A stretch of 64,000 nucleotides of DNA. It comes from an uncultured Eubacteriales bacterium (GTDB taxonomy: Bacteria > Bacillota > Clostridia > Lachnospirales > Bianqueaceae). Both the position numbers and the translations under genes were made by a program. Shown one piece after another: positions 7,793 through 17,357 of this stretch (within the stretch, counting starts at the first letter, position 1; every line of letters starts with the position of its first letter). Under the pieces are notes generated by a model, which saw only the letters and a program-made list of their open reading frames with translations, had not been told where the DNA came from and made no database searches. The DNA is taken from positions 1 to 64,000 of the forward strand of contig OMYN01000003.1 of NCBI GenBank assembly GCA_900315265.1. The letters run 5' to 3'.

Positions 7793-8386
7793 ATGGAGTA
7801 TTATTCAGATTATCTCGCTCTCCGAACGGATATCATACAGTGGATCCAAAAGCGTCTGAAGCCTTCCCGCTTTCAGCACACACTGGGAGTCGAACAGGCA
7901 GCCGTTTCAATGGCAAGATTGTACGGAGAAGACCAGCAAAATGCTTCGATCGCAGCTCTCCTTCATGATAACGCCAAAAACCTTCCCATTGAAACACAAT
8001 TAGAGATCTGCCGCCTTAATTATCCCAAGGAATTATGTCTGACCATGGATTTTGCTTCGGTACTGCATGCTTTTGCCGGAGCTCCCGAAGCAAAGCTCCG
8101 TTATCCGGGACTTTCCGACAGCATCCTTAACGCCATCCGTTACCATACGACGGGACGGCCGGCTATGACCAAACTGGACAAAATCATTTACTGCGCTGAT
8201 TACATAGAACCTAACCGTCAGCCTTTCGACGGTCTTGAAGAAGCCAGGAAGACTCTGATGAAAAACCTTGATGATGGTTTCTGGCTGATCCTGAATCAGA
8301 CCAACGATTACGTAGAAGACCGCCATAAACCGGTCCATCCACTGACCCGGATGACCATTGATTTTTATAAAAGCCAATTTCAATGA
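7793..8386 (+). CDS. yqeK: YqeK family HD hydrolase (probable symmetrical Ap4A hydrolase)
   Basis: From ATG 7793 the protein has 197 residues, with an HD-domain metal site: His29 in HTLGVEQ, His58-Asp59 in LLHDNAK, and a later Asp in CADYIEPNR. Firmicute YqeK enzymes cleave diadenosine tetraphosphate symmetrically to two ADP. An open frame reaches upstream into nadD, but AAAGGA in front of 7793 and family length support this start. It lies in the nadD-yqeK-rsfS cluster. Confidence 0.9.
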   Translation: MEYYSDYLALRTDIIQWIQKRLKPSRFQHTLGVEQAAVSMARLYGEDQQNASIAALLHDNAKNLPIETQLEICRLNYPKELCLTMDFASVLHAFAGAPEAKLRYPGLSDSILNAIRYHTTGRPAMTKLDKIIYCADYIEPNRQPFDGLEEARKTLMKNLDDGFWLILNQTNDYVEDRHKPVHPLTRMTIDFYKSQFQ

Positions 8387-8422
8387 TCGATCCCCAAGGA
8401 ATCAAGAGAGGAGATAATACAC

Positions 8423-8803
8423 ATGACTGATACGAAAGAAATGGCCAAAGATCTGGAAGTATCCCAAAAAATGGCCAAGTGTGCTTATGACGCCCTTCAA
8501 GACCGTTTAGGACAGGATGTCACGATCCTGGATATCCATCATGTTTCCATGATGGCCGATTATTTCCTGATTGCGACCGCAAACAATTCATCTCAGATGC
8601 AGGCCCTGGTCGAGTCTGTCCAAGAAAAACTGTCCCTGTCAGGTTATGATCCTCTCCATGTAGAAGGAGTCCGAGACAGCGGCTGGGTACTGCTGGACTA
8701 CGGACGGATCATTGTCCACATCTTTACCCAAAAAGCCCGGGAATTTTATGATCTGGAACATATCTGGTCCAACAGCCCCAAAGTCGATCCTGATCAGCTG
8801 TAA
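8423..8803 (+). CDS. rsfS: Ribosome silencing factor RsfS
   Basis: 126 residues with the family core ATANNSSQMQALVESVQE and GYDPLHVEGVRDSGWVLLDYGRIIVHIF. RsfS binds L14 and blocks subunit joining under starvation. A GAGAGGAG site precedes the start. Last gene of the obg-nadD run; a terminator follows after a 75-base stretch that can also fold. Confidence 0.95.
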   Translation: MTDTKEMAKDLEVSQKMAKCAYDALQDRLGQDVTILDIHHVSMMADYFLIATANNSSQMQALVESVQEKLSLSGYDPLHVEGVRDSGWVLLDYGRIIVHIFTQKAREFYDLEHIWSNSPKVDPDQL

Positions 8804-8876
8804 ATACTGCAGCCAAAGCACCTGATCAAGGTCTTTGCTGCCGGCTGTTCATCCCGTAAACCGTTACGTAAACCGT

Positions 8877-8928
8877 TAAAAGACACCAAATTTGCTGAAT
8901 TTTCAGTGTATTTTTGGCGTCTTTTTTA
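8877..8928 (+). terminator. Rho-independent terminator after rsfS
   Basis: AAAAGACACCAAA pairs with TTTTTGGCGTCTTTT around a loop, ending in a T6 run. The T run touches the -35 box of the serC promoter. Confidence 0.75.
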
Positions 8929-8957
8929 TTGACTAAATTTTAATTTTCACCTATACT
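8929..8957 (+). promoter_or_regulatory. serC-serA promoter
   Basis: TTGACT (8929-8934), 17 bases, TATACT (8952-8957). The short leader then has CCTAT and ATAGG that could pair just before AAAGGAGGG. No T-box or riboswitch is visible. Confidence 0.75.
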
Positions 8958-8996
8958 TCCTACTAATTTTATAGGTTAAAGGAGGGTACCTAACAA

Positions 8997-10082
<1,086 letters not shown>

Positions 10083-10103
10083 GACGACAGGAGTACACCG
10101 AAG

Positions 10104-11270
10104 ATGTTTGCATATCATTGCCTTAACCCCATTTCCAGGGTAGGGCTGGATCGTTTTACCGAGAATTATATGGAGACTGCCGATCCAAAGGACGCGGATG
10201 TTTATCTTGTCCGCAGCGCCAAACTGCTGGATGCGTCCTTTGGGCCTAAACTGACCGCGATAGCCCGGGCCGGAGCCGGTGTCAACAACATCCCTCTGGA
10301 CCGGTGTGCAGAAAACGGAATCGTTGTCTTTAATACGCCCGGCGCCAACGCCAACGCAGTCAAAGAGCTGGTCCTGGCAGGGCTTCTCTTATCCAGCCGC
10401 GACATCACAGGCGGTATCGAATGGGTCAAAAATAATGCGCAGGATCCGTCCATTGCCAAAGACGCTGAAAAGATCAAAAAGCAATTTGCCGGCAACGAAA
10501 TTTACGGCAAAAAATTAGGCATCATCGGCCTGGGAGCCATCGGTCAGCTGGTAGCTAACGCAGCGGTCGCCCTGGGAATGGAAGTCTATGGGTACGATCC
10601 TTTTCTTTCGGTCGACGCCGCCTGGAACCTGTCCAGCCGGATCCATCACATCCAGAACGTGGATGACATTTATCAGGCCAGCGACTACATCACCATTCAT
10701 GTGCCTGCAACCGATACGACAAAAGGAATGATCGGCAGAAAGGCATTTAAGCAGATGAAGAAAGGCGTGGTCATTTTAAACTATGCCCGGGACGTGCTGG
10801 TCGATCCGGCGGCTATGAAAGAAGCCTTGGCTGACGGAACGGTCCGCCGCTATATGACCGATTTTGCTACGCCGGACGTTGCCTCCATGCCCAACACCAT
10901 CGTGACCCCGCATCTGGGAGCGTCTACGGAAGAAGCGGAGGATAACTGTGCACAAATGGCTGTCAAAGAGATCCGCGACTTTCTGGAAAACGGCAACATC
11001 ACTCATTCCGTCAATTATCCGGACCTGTCCAACGGTGTTCTGAAAGACGCCTGCCGTCTGACCATCTGCCACCGCAACGTCAAGGACATGATCCGTCAGT
11101 TTACCTTGATCCTTTCCAGCAAGGAAATCAACATTGCCAACATGATCAACAAGAGCCGGGGCGATTATGCCTACACGATGATCGATGTCGAATCCGATAT
11201 CCCGGCCCAGGCGCTTGACGAGATCAAAGCCGTCGACGGAGTCTTGCGCGCCCGTACCATAACGAAATGA
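10104..11270 (+). CDS. serA: D-3-phosphoglycerate dehydrogenase
   Basis: Catalyses the first step of serine synthesis. 388 residues: substrate and NAD domains with GLGAIG at 142-147, TPHLGAST near 270, and a short C-terminal ACT domain (about 320-388) ending EIKAVDGVLRARTI. ACT domains usually confer serine feedback. Length fits the short ACT-bearing class, without the extra regulatory domain of the B. subtilis type. Downstream of it begins the gene-poor patch. Confidence 0.96.
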   Translation: MFAYHCLNPISRVGLDRFTENYMETADPKDADVYLVRSAKLLDASFGPKLTAIARAGAGVNNIPLDRCAENGIVVFNTPGANANAVKELVLAGLLLSSRDITGGIEWVKNNAQDPSIAKDAEKIKKQFAGNEIYGKKLGIIGLGAIGQLVANAAVALGMEVYGYDPFLSVDAAWNLSSRIHHIQNVDDIYQASDYITIHVPATDTTKGMIGRKAFKQMKKGVVILNYARDVLVDPAAMKEALADGTVRRYMTDFATPDVASMPNTIVTPHLGASTEEAEDNCAQMAVKEIRDFLENGNITHSVNYPDLSNGVLKDACRLTICHRNVKDMIRQFTLILSSKEINIANMINKSRGDYAYTMIDVESDIPAQALDEIKAVDGVLRARTITK

Positions 11271-11289
11271 TTGACAAGACGCGTCGTAG

Positions 11290-11489
11290 AAAGAACTCAT
11301 CGCATGGAAGAACTATATCAATTTTCAGGATTATCTGAATACCGTTGAAGAAAAGGCAGCACCTTATGATCGGTGCAAATATGCATTGGCTGCACGATTT
11401 CCACAGGCCGTGGGAAATATAAAGCCGGAAAGCAGGAACTGATCAACCAGCTGCTGAAAAAGCTAGCGTTTGGAAACTCCAAACACTGA
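11290..11489 (+). pseudogene. Frameshifted remnant of a small unknown gene
   Basis: One frame reads KELIAWKNYINFQDYLNT and continues through CKYALAARFPQAV to a stop near 11445, with no start codon. A one-base shift at about 11420 would continue as GKYKAGKQELINQLLKKLAF up to a stop at 11487. The composition looks like real protein in both halves, suggesting a broken gene. No family is recognised. Confidence 0.35.
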
Positions 11490-11544
11490 ATGGAAATTCA
11501 AAATGACGCTGTCGAAAGAGATAAATTGATATGACACATGATTG

Positions 11545-11576
11545 GAAAGACCGCTGAGTAGGCGGTCCTTTCTTTT
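11545..11576 (+). terminator. Terminator-like hairpin
   Basis: GACCGC pairs with GCGGTC around a 7-base loop, followed by CTTTCTTTT. It may end serA transcription 280 bases upstream. Confidence 0.5.
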
Positions 11577-11757
11577 GGCCGAATATAATGGTCAAATCCG
11601 CAAGTTAGAGGATTTAAAAAGCAACCTCGCAGACGATTCGAAAAAAGGGGGATACGCAAAATATCTGCTTGCAAGCATCTCAAAATGCGACCTTATGATA
11701 AAACGCCAATATGATCAATTGTTTTTGAAAGGGATAATGTATTTAATATTATTTTAA
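11575..11757 (+). pseudogene. Short coding fragment of unknown origin
   Basis: An open frame with TTG as the only possible start reads AEYNGQIRKLEDLKSNLADD and on to SKCDLMIKRQYDQLF, charged and helix-like as in a real protein. There is no ribosome binding site and the start of the frame lies in the preceding hairpin. Best read as a fragment. Confidence 0.3.
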
Positions 11758-11769
11758 TAAAAAACCGCG

Positions 11770-11797
11770 TTGAAAAAATTTGCTATTATCGTATAAT
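11770..11797 (+). promoter_or_regulatory. Promoter upstream of the DUF4352 gene
   Basis: TTGAAA (11770-11775), 16 bases, TATAAT (11792-11797). It predicts a leader of about 200 bases before the ATG at 12009, which contains an AAGGAGG at 11855-11861 not followed by a normal start codon. Confidence 0.6.
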
Positions 11798-12008
11798 AAT
11801 GTAAATTGAATTTTTTGTTAAAAATTGACCGAAAAATATGGGACATATTCATGTTAAGGAGGCGACTACACGACATCAAGGTATCATCAAAATTTTTCTG
11901 AGTTACTTGAAAGAATGACTCAACTTAAGTATGTCAACAGAAATCTAACAAGATATAGGCACTTATGGTCCTGAATAAGGACTAAAAATACAAAGGAGAT
12001 AAAAGAAC

Positions 12009-13325
12009 ATGGAGAAGAATGACAAGGTACAATCGGCCGCGAATCAACAACCTAATTGCATGAACGACCAGACGCAATGGACCGGTAGCCAGCAGCCATA
12101 TGGAATGAATGGCCAAGCACAGCCGTCTGATGGCCAGCAGCCTTATGGAACACAGCCCAATGGCGCAAACGGTTATAATGGCTATAACAACAGCCCACAG
12201 GGAAATGCAGCAATGAACGGCTCTTATCCGACAGGAGGAAAGCCGCCTAAGAAAAAGCATCACGTCGTGCTGATCGTTGTCATCGTCATCTGCATCCTTT
12301 TAGCAGTATCCTGCATGGCACAAAGCGTTAAATCAGACAAGAGCGGGAAAGAGAACAGTGCCGCTTCTGCGGAAAGTTCACAGTCGGTCGAAGCCAGCAG
12401 TTCAGAACCGTCCGAACAGGCAAGTGATGAATCTTCAAGTATCGTAGAAAACAGTGCGCCTGCTGTGGAATCTTCTCAGGAACCTTCTAAGGAATCTTCG
12501 GAAACATCGGAAGCGGCTCAGACTAAAGATGAATATCATGTCGGCGATGTCGCAGATGCCAATGGCTTAAAAATTACTTACGTTGCTAGCGGCACATATA
12601 CCGAAGACAATGAATTTATGCAGCCGAAGGAAGGAAACAAATATATTTTCCTAAAATTTGCATTTGAAAATACATCAAAGTCAGACGAATTCATTTCCGC
12701 ATCTGATTTTGATGCTTATGCAGATGGATATGCGGTAGAAAACCGCTATCTGGGCGATGATGATCTTTCAGCGACTCTTTCAGCTGGACGCAAGACAGAA
12801 GGAACCGTTACTTTTGAGGTTCCAGAGAACGCTTCCGATATCGAAGTCGAATATGAAGTAAACTTTATTACGGAAAAGAAAATCAAGTTTATCTATGATG
12901 GTGAAAAGGATTCCGGATTCGTACTTGAAAAAGATACTACGGCAACAGATAATGCCTATTCCGTTGGCGACACGGTTGATCTAAACGGCCTCAAAATGAC
13001 GTATGTTTCCTGCGAACCTTATACAAGCGACAACGAATTCATTCAGCCTAAAGATGGATATCATTTCGAACGTCTGACCTTGGACTGCGAAAATGACAGC
13101 GATAAAGACCAGAGCATTTCCGTTTTGCTGTTTGCATGCTACGCAGACGGTGTTGCGGTTGATCAGTCTTACAGCTTCGATGACGATCTGGATGGCACAG
13201 TCTCTCCCGGACACAAGATTGCCGGAACCGTAACTTTTGAAGTCCCAGATGACGCGACTACGGTAGAAGTAGAGTACACGAATAACGTCTGGACATCGGA
13301 TCACGTCGTATTCAAAGTCAAGTAA
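12009..13325 (+). CDS. Membrane-anchored surface protein with two DUF4352 domains
   Basis: 438 residues. Residues 1-82 are rich in Gln, Asn, Gly and Tyr, with repeated QQPYGMNGQ-like units. KKKHH then leads into one membrane segment (86-102) ending in AVSC, and a Ser/Glu-rich linker (110-172) follows. Two homologous domains (about 176-300 and 316-438) each start YxVGDxxxxNGLK and contain a DNEFxQPKxG motif and a late TVTFEVPxxA motif; they resemble telokin-like DUF4352 domains of Firmicute surface proteins. AAAGGAG lies upstream of ATG. An internal start at Met69 would give a textbook lipoprotein signal peptide, but the upstream codons look genuinely coding. Function unknown; likely extracytoplasmic binding or structural role. 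Confidence 0.75.
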   Translation: MEKNDKVQSAANQQPNCMNDQTQWTGSQQPYGMNGQAQPSDGQQPYGTQPNGANGYNGYNNSPQGNAAMNGSYPTGGKPPKKKHHVVLIVVIVICILLAVSCMAQSVKSDKSGKENSAASAESSQSVEASSSEPSEQASDESSSIVENSAPAVESSQEPSKESSETSEAAQTKDEYHVGDVADANGLKITYVASGTYTEDNEFMQPKEGNKYIFLKFAFENTSKSDEFISASDFDAYADGYAVENRYLGDDDLSATLSAGRKTEGTVTFEVPENASDIEVEYEVNFITEKKIKFIYDGEKDSGFVLEKDTTATDNAYSVGDTVDLNGLKMTYVSCEPYTSDNEFIQPKDGYHFERLTLDCENDSDKDQSISVLLFACYADGVAVDQSYSFDDDLDGTVSPGHKIAGTVTFEVPDDATTVEVEYTNNVWTSDHVVFKVK

Positions 13326-13427
13326 CAAATATTTTGTAATCTCAAAAAAGAGAATATACAAAATCAATGGAAAGTATCCAATGTCAACATAATTTTCGTA
13401 GGAGAGAAATTTCATAATGACATATCA

Positions 13428-13464
13428 TGAGAGAACTGTGTATTTGCGCGGTTCTCTTTTTTTG
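13428..13464 (+). terminator. Rho-independent terminator after the DUF4352 gene
   Basis: GAGAGAACTGTG pairs with CGCGGTTCTCT (wobble pairs included), then T7. Confidence 0.8.
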
Positions 13465-13623
13465 AAAATGCAACTGGGTAGTTTTGTTGTTCTGAAAAAA
13501 GACGCAGATCAATAACTAATCAGCCAGTATGCTACTTGATGACCTGGAAGGTCCTATGATACCCATACACGTTTAGTCTTAAAGGTAGAACTTAAAAGTA
13601 GAATTGGAAAGAAATCAAATCAA

Positions 13624-13671
13624 AGTGTTCAGTAAATGAATATATGAGCTTTACCAGCTTAACTGAACACT
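13624..13671. repeat. Inverted repeat with 28-base loop
   Basis: AGTGTTCAGT at 13624-13633 is the exact reverse complement of ACTGAACACT at 13662-13671. There is no T tract, so it is not a standard terminator. Confidence 0.6.
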
Positions 13672-13794
13672 GTGTTATCAATTACTCCAAACTAATTTTT
13701 GTTATCCGACAGACAAACAAGAAGCGGAGCACTAAAATTTCTTTAAACCTCTTTATAACTATTCGCAAAACGCAAGTTTTACGAAGTCTTAAGC

Positions 13795-13831
13795 CGGAAA
13801 AGAGACCTCTCTCGGAAAAACCTCTTTTCCG
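13795..13831. repeat. Inverted repeat with 17-base loop
   Basis: CGGAAAAGAG (13795-13804) pairs exactly with CTCTTTTCCG (13822-13831). The loop contains CTCTCGGAAAAA, which can offer a competing pairing with the right arm. Two further small stems follow within 75 bases. Confidence 0.6.
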
Positions 13832-14312
13832 CGCTAAACGACCAAGCCTGCTGCATGCTTTGCGGCTTAGTTTCCATATAATACTTTAATCCGGTCTTTT
13901 GAGACCCGTTTAGTTTCTTAATTTGGCCGAACCTTGTTTTATCTTTTATCTTTTATCTTTTAATCTCATATGATTCTCCTTATATGATTGTTCTGGATGA
14001 TTGTTTGATTGTCCTTTATGATTGTTTCTAATGGATCCCTATATATTTATTCCATTTATAATTATTCCTGTGCCGGAAACGGCTTATGGTATATCTATCC
14101 CTCTTGAGCTTATCCAGCTTATCGGTCTATATCTGCCAATTGGCCAATTTGACGTTCAACTCGAACTTTTCATGTTGACCCTTTCCAAAATGTTCAGCAG
14201 CTCATCGGACTATCTCTCGTATAGCCATAAAACAGAAAAATATCAGTATTTCCTTCAACATTTCGTTAAATTGTGATATTATACGAAAAGATAAATTTGG
14301 GAGGCTGATCAG

Positions 14313-15062
14313 ATGGATCTTCAGCGGTTATATAGTTACACCCGCCGGGCTGTCGCGGATTATAACATGATCCAAGACCAGGACATGATCGGTATTGCAT
14401 GTTCCGGCGGCAAGGACAGTATCGCACTAGCCCTGGCTTTAAAGGGTCTGGAACGGTTTTATCCTCATCCTTTTAAGATAAAAGCCTATACCGTGAGCAT
14501 CGGTTTTCCGGATATGGATTTTAGCAAATTAGCGGATTTCTTCAAAGAAAAAAATATTCCATACCAGGTCATCGACACTCAGATCAAAGAAATCGTGTTC
14601 GATGTAAAAAAAGAATCCAACCCCTGTGCCCTTTGCGCTACCCTCCGGAAAGGGGCTTTATACAAGGCAATGAAAGAAGACGGCTGCAATAAGGCAGCTC
14701 TGGGCCATCACCGGGAAGACGTAGTCGACACCTTTTTGCTTAGTCTTTTATATGAAGGGCGTCTTCATACTTTTCAGCCGATCACCGATCTGTCCGATAT
14801 AGGTCTTACCGTGATCCGTCCTTTGATCTACTGCCCGGAAAAGGAGATCATCGACTTTAAAAACCGGTATCAGATCCCCATCCTGCATAACACCTGCCCG
14901 GAAGACGGATATACCAAAAGGCAGGAAATGGACGATCTTCTTCGCAGTCTTAATAAAAAGGACCACCTGACGACGACACGTATCCTGACGGCTATTCAGG
15001 AAAGCGGCATCGACGGATGGCATCCGGGAGTCAATTACCGTACTCAGAAAAGGGAGAAATAA
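14313..15062 (+). CDS. TtcA/TtuA-family tRNA thiolation protein
   Basis: 249 residues of the adenine-nucleotide alpha-hydrolase (PP-loop) superfamily, with SGGKDS at 31-36, CALC (C105, C108) and a later NTCPEDG Cys. The Cys set matches TtcA-like enzymes, which hold an iron-sulfur cluster and thiolate a tRNA base (2-thiocytidine 32 in E. coli). Firmicute members are often annotated TtcA, but the precise target base cannot be told. GGGAGG precedes the ATG. A tyrosine recombinase starts 3 bases after its stop. Confidence 0.85.
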   Translation: MDLQRLYSYTRRAVADYNMIQDQDMIGIACSGGKDSIALALALKGLERFYPHPFKIKAYTVSIGFPDMDFSKLADFFKEKNIPYQVIDTQIKEIVFDVKKESNPCALCATLRKGALYKAMKEDGCNKAALGHHREDVVDTFLLSLLYEGRLHTFQPITDLSDIGLTVIRPLIYCPEKEIIDFKNRYQIPILHNTCPEDGYTKRQEMDDLLRSLNKKDHLTTTRILTAIQESGIDGWHPGVNYRTQKREK

Positions 15063-15065
15063 ATC

Positions 15066-16118
15066 ATGACCTATCAGGAAGAACAAAAAAGAGACATGAC
15101 GCTGAAGCTCAGAGCCATGCTTCCGGATATGCCTTGTTTCTGCAAAGAATATTTCCGCGGTATCGAACAGTCCAATTCCGAACGCACCAGGCTCGGCTAT
15201 GCCCGCGACCTGATGATCTTCTTCCGTTTTTTGACCGAGACCGATCCCGAACTCAAAGGGAAAGAAGTCAAAGAGATCACGCTGACCGATATCAAACGGG
15301 TGGACGCAGCCAGGATCGAAGAATTTCTGGATCATGTGACCTATTATAATAACGAAAACAACGAAGAACTGAAAAACGGCGAGAACGGGAAGGCAAGAAA
15401 ATTGGCAGCCGTGCGCAGCCTGTTCAAGTACCTGTACCGCCATGAGATGATCCCCGGCAACCCCGCAGAGCTGGTTTCAACGCCAAAGATCCATGAGAAA
15501 AACATCATCCGCATGGATGTTGACGAGATCGCCCGCTATCTGGACGAGGTGGAATCCGGCGAAAAGCTGACCAAAAAGCAGCAGGCTTTCCATAAAGCTA
15601 CCAAAACGCGGGATCTGGCGATCATGACCCTGATGCTGGGCACAGGTATCCGTGTGTCAGAATGTGTCGGTCTGGATATAAATGATGTCGATTTCAACAA
15701 CAATGGTATCAAAATCGTTCGGAAAGGCGGCAATGAATCGGTCGTATACTTTGGTCAGGAAGTCAGGGATGCTCTGAAAAATTACCTGGACGAACGGCGG
15801 CAGATCCAGGCAAAGGCAGGCAGTGAGGATGCTCTCTTCCTTTCGATCCAGAAAAAACGCATTACCGTTCGCTCTATCGAAAACTTAGTCGGAAAATATT
15901 CGAACGGCGTCATTACCATGAAACACATCAGCCCTCACAAGCTGCGCAGTTCCTACGGTACCGAGTTATACAACGAGACGGGCGATATTTATCTGGTGGC
16001 CGATGTGCTGGGCCACAAAGATGTTAATACCACCCGCCGTCATTACGCTCAGATCGAGGACAGCCGCCGCCGGGAGGCTGCCAAATATGTTCATTTACGA
16101 GAGGACGAAAAGCCGTGA
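15066..16118 (+). CDS. Tyrosine recombinase of the XerC/XerD type
   Basis: 350 residues: SAM-like core-binding domain (about 20-135) and a catalytic domain with the full active site R196 (GTGIRVSE), K220, H291 and R294 (HKLRSS), H317 (LGHKDV) and nucleophile Y327 (RRHYAQI). Cellular members resolve chromosome dimers at dif. It is slightly longer than XerC/XerD (about 300), with an insert rich in Asn and Glu near 95-108. The neighbours are housekeeping genes and no attachment repeats or phage genes flank it, so a cellular role is preferred. Its 3' end overlaps the convergent RNase G gene by 24 bases. Confidence 0.88.
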   Translation: MTYQEEQKRDMTLKLRAMLPDMPCFCKEYFRGIEQSNSERTRLGYARDLMIFFRFLTETDPELKGKEVKEITLTDIKRVDAARIEEFLDHVTYYNNENNEELKNGENGKARKLAAVRSLFKYLYRHEMIPGNPAELVSTPKIHEKNIIRMDVDEIARYLDEVESGEKLTKKQQAFHKATKTRDLAIMTLMLGTGIRVSECVGLDINDVDFNNNGIKIVRKGGNESVVYFGQEVRDALKNYLDERRQIQAKAGSEDALFLSIQKKRITVRSIENLVGKYSNGVITMKHISPHKLRSSYGTELYNETGDIYLVADVLGHKDVNTTRRHYAQIEDSRRREAAKYVHLREDEKP

Positions 16119-17357
16119 CAAAGAAGGCCCTTTGCGTTCTCTGGTCATTTCACACAGCTGCAGCTGAGTAAAACCGTAAACTTTACTCTTGCGGCTGTCT
16201 TTTTTCAGCGCTTTTCGAAGGGCCTCCAGGACCTTCTGCCGGTCACTTTCCCGGCTCATATTCACAAAATCGATGAGGATGACACCGGACAGATTACGGA
16301 CCCTAATCTGCCTTACGATTTCGTCGATCACCGACAGGTTGAAATCGGTCACCGACTTCTCCTTGTCCAGGCCGTTGAGTTTGAGCCCCGTATTGACGTC
16401 GATCACATTCAGTGTCTCCGTCTCCTCGACAAATAGGTAGCCTTCTCTTAGCGTTACCTGTTTTTTTACTGCCTTTTCCAGCTGAGACGGGATCCGGTAC
16501 AGATCCTGCGCCAGGACAGACCTATCCATGTATAAACAACATTTATCCGCCAGATCCGGAAGGTAGACAGCCAACTGTTTCCCGGCCTGATCGAACATTT
16601 CCCGGTCCGTAAAGATCAGCTGAGTGATATTTTCAGAAGATATCGTGCTCAGATAACGGACTAAGATGCCGCCTCCATCGTCCAGGATCGTACCGACAGG
16701 GGCAAAAACCGCCTTGGCGCGTATCTTCTGATAACGGCTGTACAGTCTCGCTGCCTCGTCCAAAAGATCCCGGCCCGATGCCGTAACAGCACGGCTGCGT
16801 ACCACATAACTTACCTGATCCAGACCCGGAAAAGACCGGGATAGTTCTGCCAAAGCCCTTCTGCGGTCCGAATCGGTGATCTTTGCCGAAATACCGGTCT
16901 TTCGCCTGCCCTGGGTCAATACCAGCAGCTGTCCCGCCACTTCCAATTGATCCGATACCTGAGGACCTTTCTGCCGATCTGCCGATTTTTTGATCTGGAC
17001 GGCCATTTCCTGACCTACCTTCAGCTGCTCCAGCCTTTCCCTGGGAAGCGGAAGAAAGCCTTTCTGACTGTTTCCCAAGAGGCTCCCGAGAGAAATAAAA
17101 GCGGCGCCGAAGGCAGGACGGACCTGGTCGACCCGACCATTTACGATCATACCAACTTCGTAACCGGAGTCTTTCTGTTCGGCTTCGATCATATCTTCCC
17201 CGGCCATATATCCCAGAGGCCTATATTCCAGGAGGCGGTCCTGATCATCCAGTAAGGCACCTATCTGCCACTTCTTTCCCTGCAAAGACCTGTCGTAGAT
17301 CAGGACCTTACGACCGCCAAACTTATCTGTATCCATAATATCCGGCCTGTTATTCAT
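16095..17357 (-). CDS. rng: Ribonuclease G/E family endoribonuclease
   Basis: About 420 residues from ATG 17357. An S1-like RNA-binding region (YEVGMIVNGRVDQV ... FLPL) is followed by the catalytic domain; metal-binding aspartates lie in NVIDVNTG and VILIDFVNM. The C-terminus ends soon after QLCEMTRERKG, so there is no long scaffold and no clear zinc-link CxxC; it is RNase G-like and acts in rRNA 5' processing or mRNA decay. A longer frame back to 17486 overlaps the upstream gene fully and is not conserved in character; another Met at 17336 is possible. The ribosome binding site is weak, and the 8-base overlap with the upstream gene suggests coupled translation. Confidence 0.88.
   Translation of the reverse strand: MNNRPDIMDTDKFGGRKVLIYDRSLQGKKWQIGALLDDQDRLLEYRPLGYMAGEDMIEAEQKDSGYEVGMIVNGRVDQVRPAFGAAFISLGSLLGNSQKGFLPLPRERLEQLKVGQEMAVQIKKSADRQKGPQVSDQLEVAGQLLVLTQGRRKTGISAKITDSDRRRALAELSRSFPGLDQVSYVVRSRAVTASGRDLLDEAARLYSRYQKIRAKAVFAPVGTILDDGGGILVRYLSTISSENITQLIFTDREMFDQAGKQLAVYLPDLADKCCLYMDRSVLAQDLYRIPSQLEKAVKKQVTLREGYLFVEETETLNVIDVNTGLKLNGLDKEKSVTDFNLSVIDEIVRQIRVRNLSGVILIDFVNMSRESDRQKVLEALRKALKKDSRKSKVYGFTQLQLCEMTRERKGPSLSRLFVLS

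Larger units (their letters stand above)
11271..12008. other. Intergenic stretch with decayed coding fragments, a terminator and one promoter
   Basis: Between serA and the DUF4352 gene no intact gene is convincing. Three protein-like fragments are seen (11290-11489, 11575-11757, 11870-11974), plus a terminator-like hairpin at 11545-11576 and a sigma-A promoter at 11770-11797. A+T content rises clearly compared with serA, suggesting an accessory insertion or a decayed locus. Confidence 0.6.
13465..14312. other. Gene-free, AT-rich stretch with hairpins and short tandem repeats
   Basis: About 850 bases with no convincing gene. Present are a 10-base inverted repeat (13624-13633 with 13662-13671), a 10-base inverted repeat (13795-13804 with 13822-13831), an imperfect AAGCC/GGCTT stem near 13844-13868, GGTC/GACC near 13893-13906, a run of TTTTATC repeats near 13938-13963 and repeated ATGATTGTT units near 13985-14030. 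Two short open frames here look like chance frames. Confidence 0.6.

Noticed and set aside
13644-13889. 81-codon plus-strand frame in the AT-rich patch
   Set aside because: It runs through the hairpins at 13662-13671 and 13795-13831, lacks a ribosome binding site and has low-complexity composition.
14022-14276. 84-codon plus-strand frame before the ttcA-like gene
   Set aside because: Hydrophobic because of AT-rich sequence; no ribosome binding site and no membrane-protein organisation.
15066-16118. Tyrosine recombinase as a phage or element integrase
   Set aside because: Neighbours are housekeeping genes, no attachment repeats or phage genes are present, and the architecture fits a cellular Xer protein.
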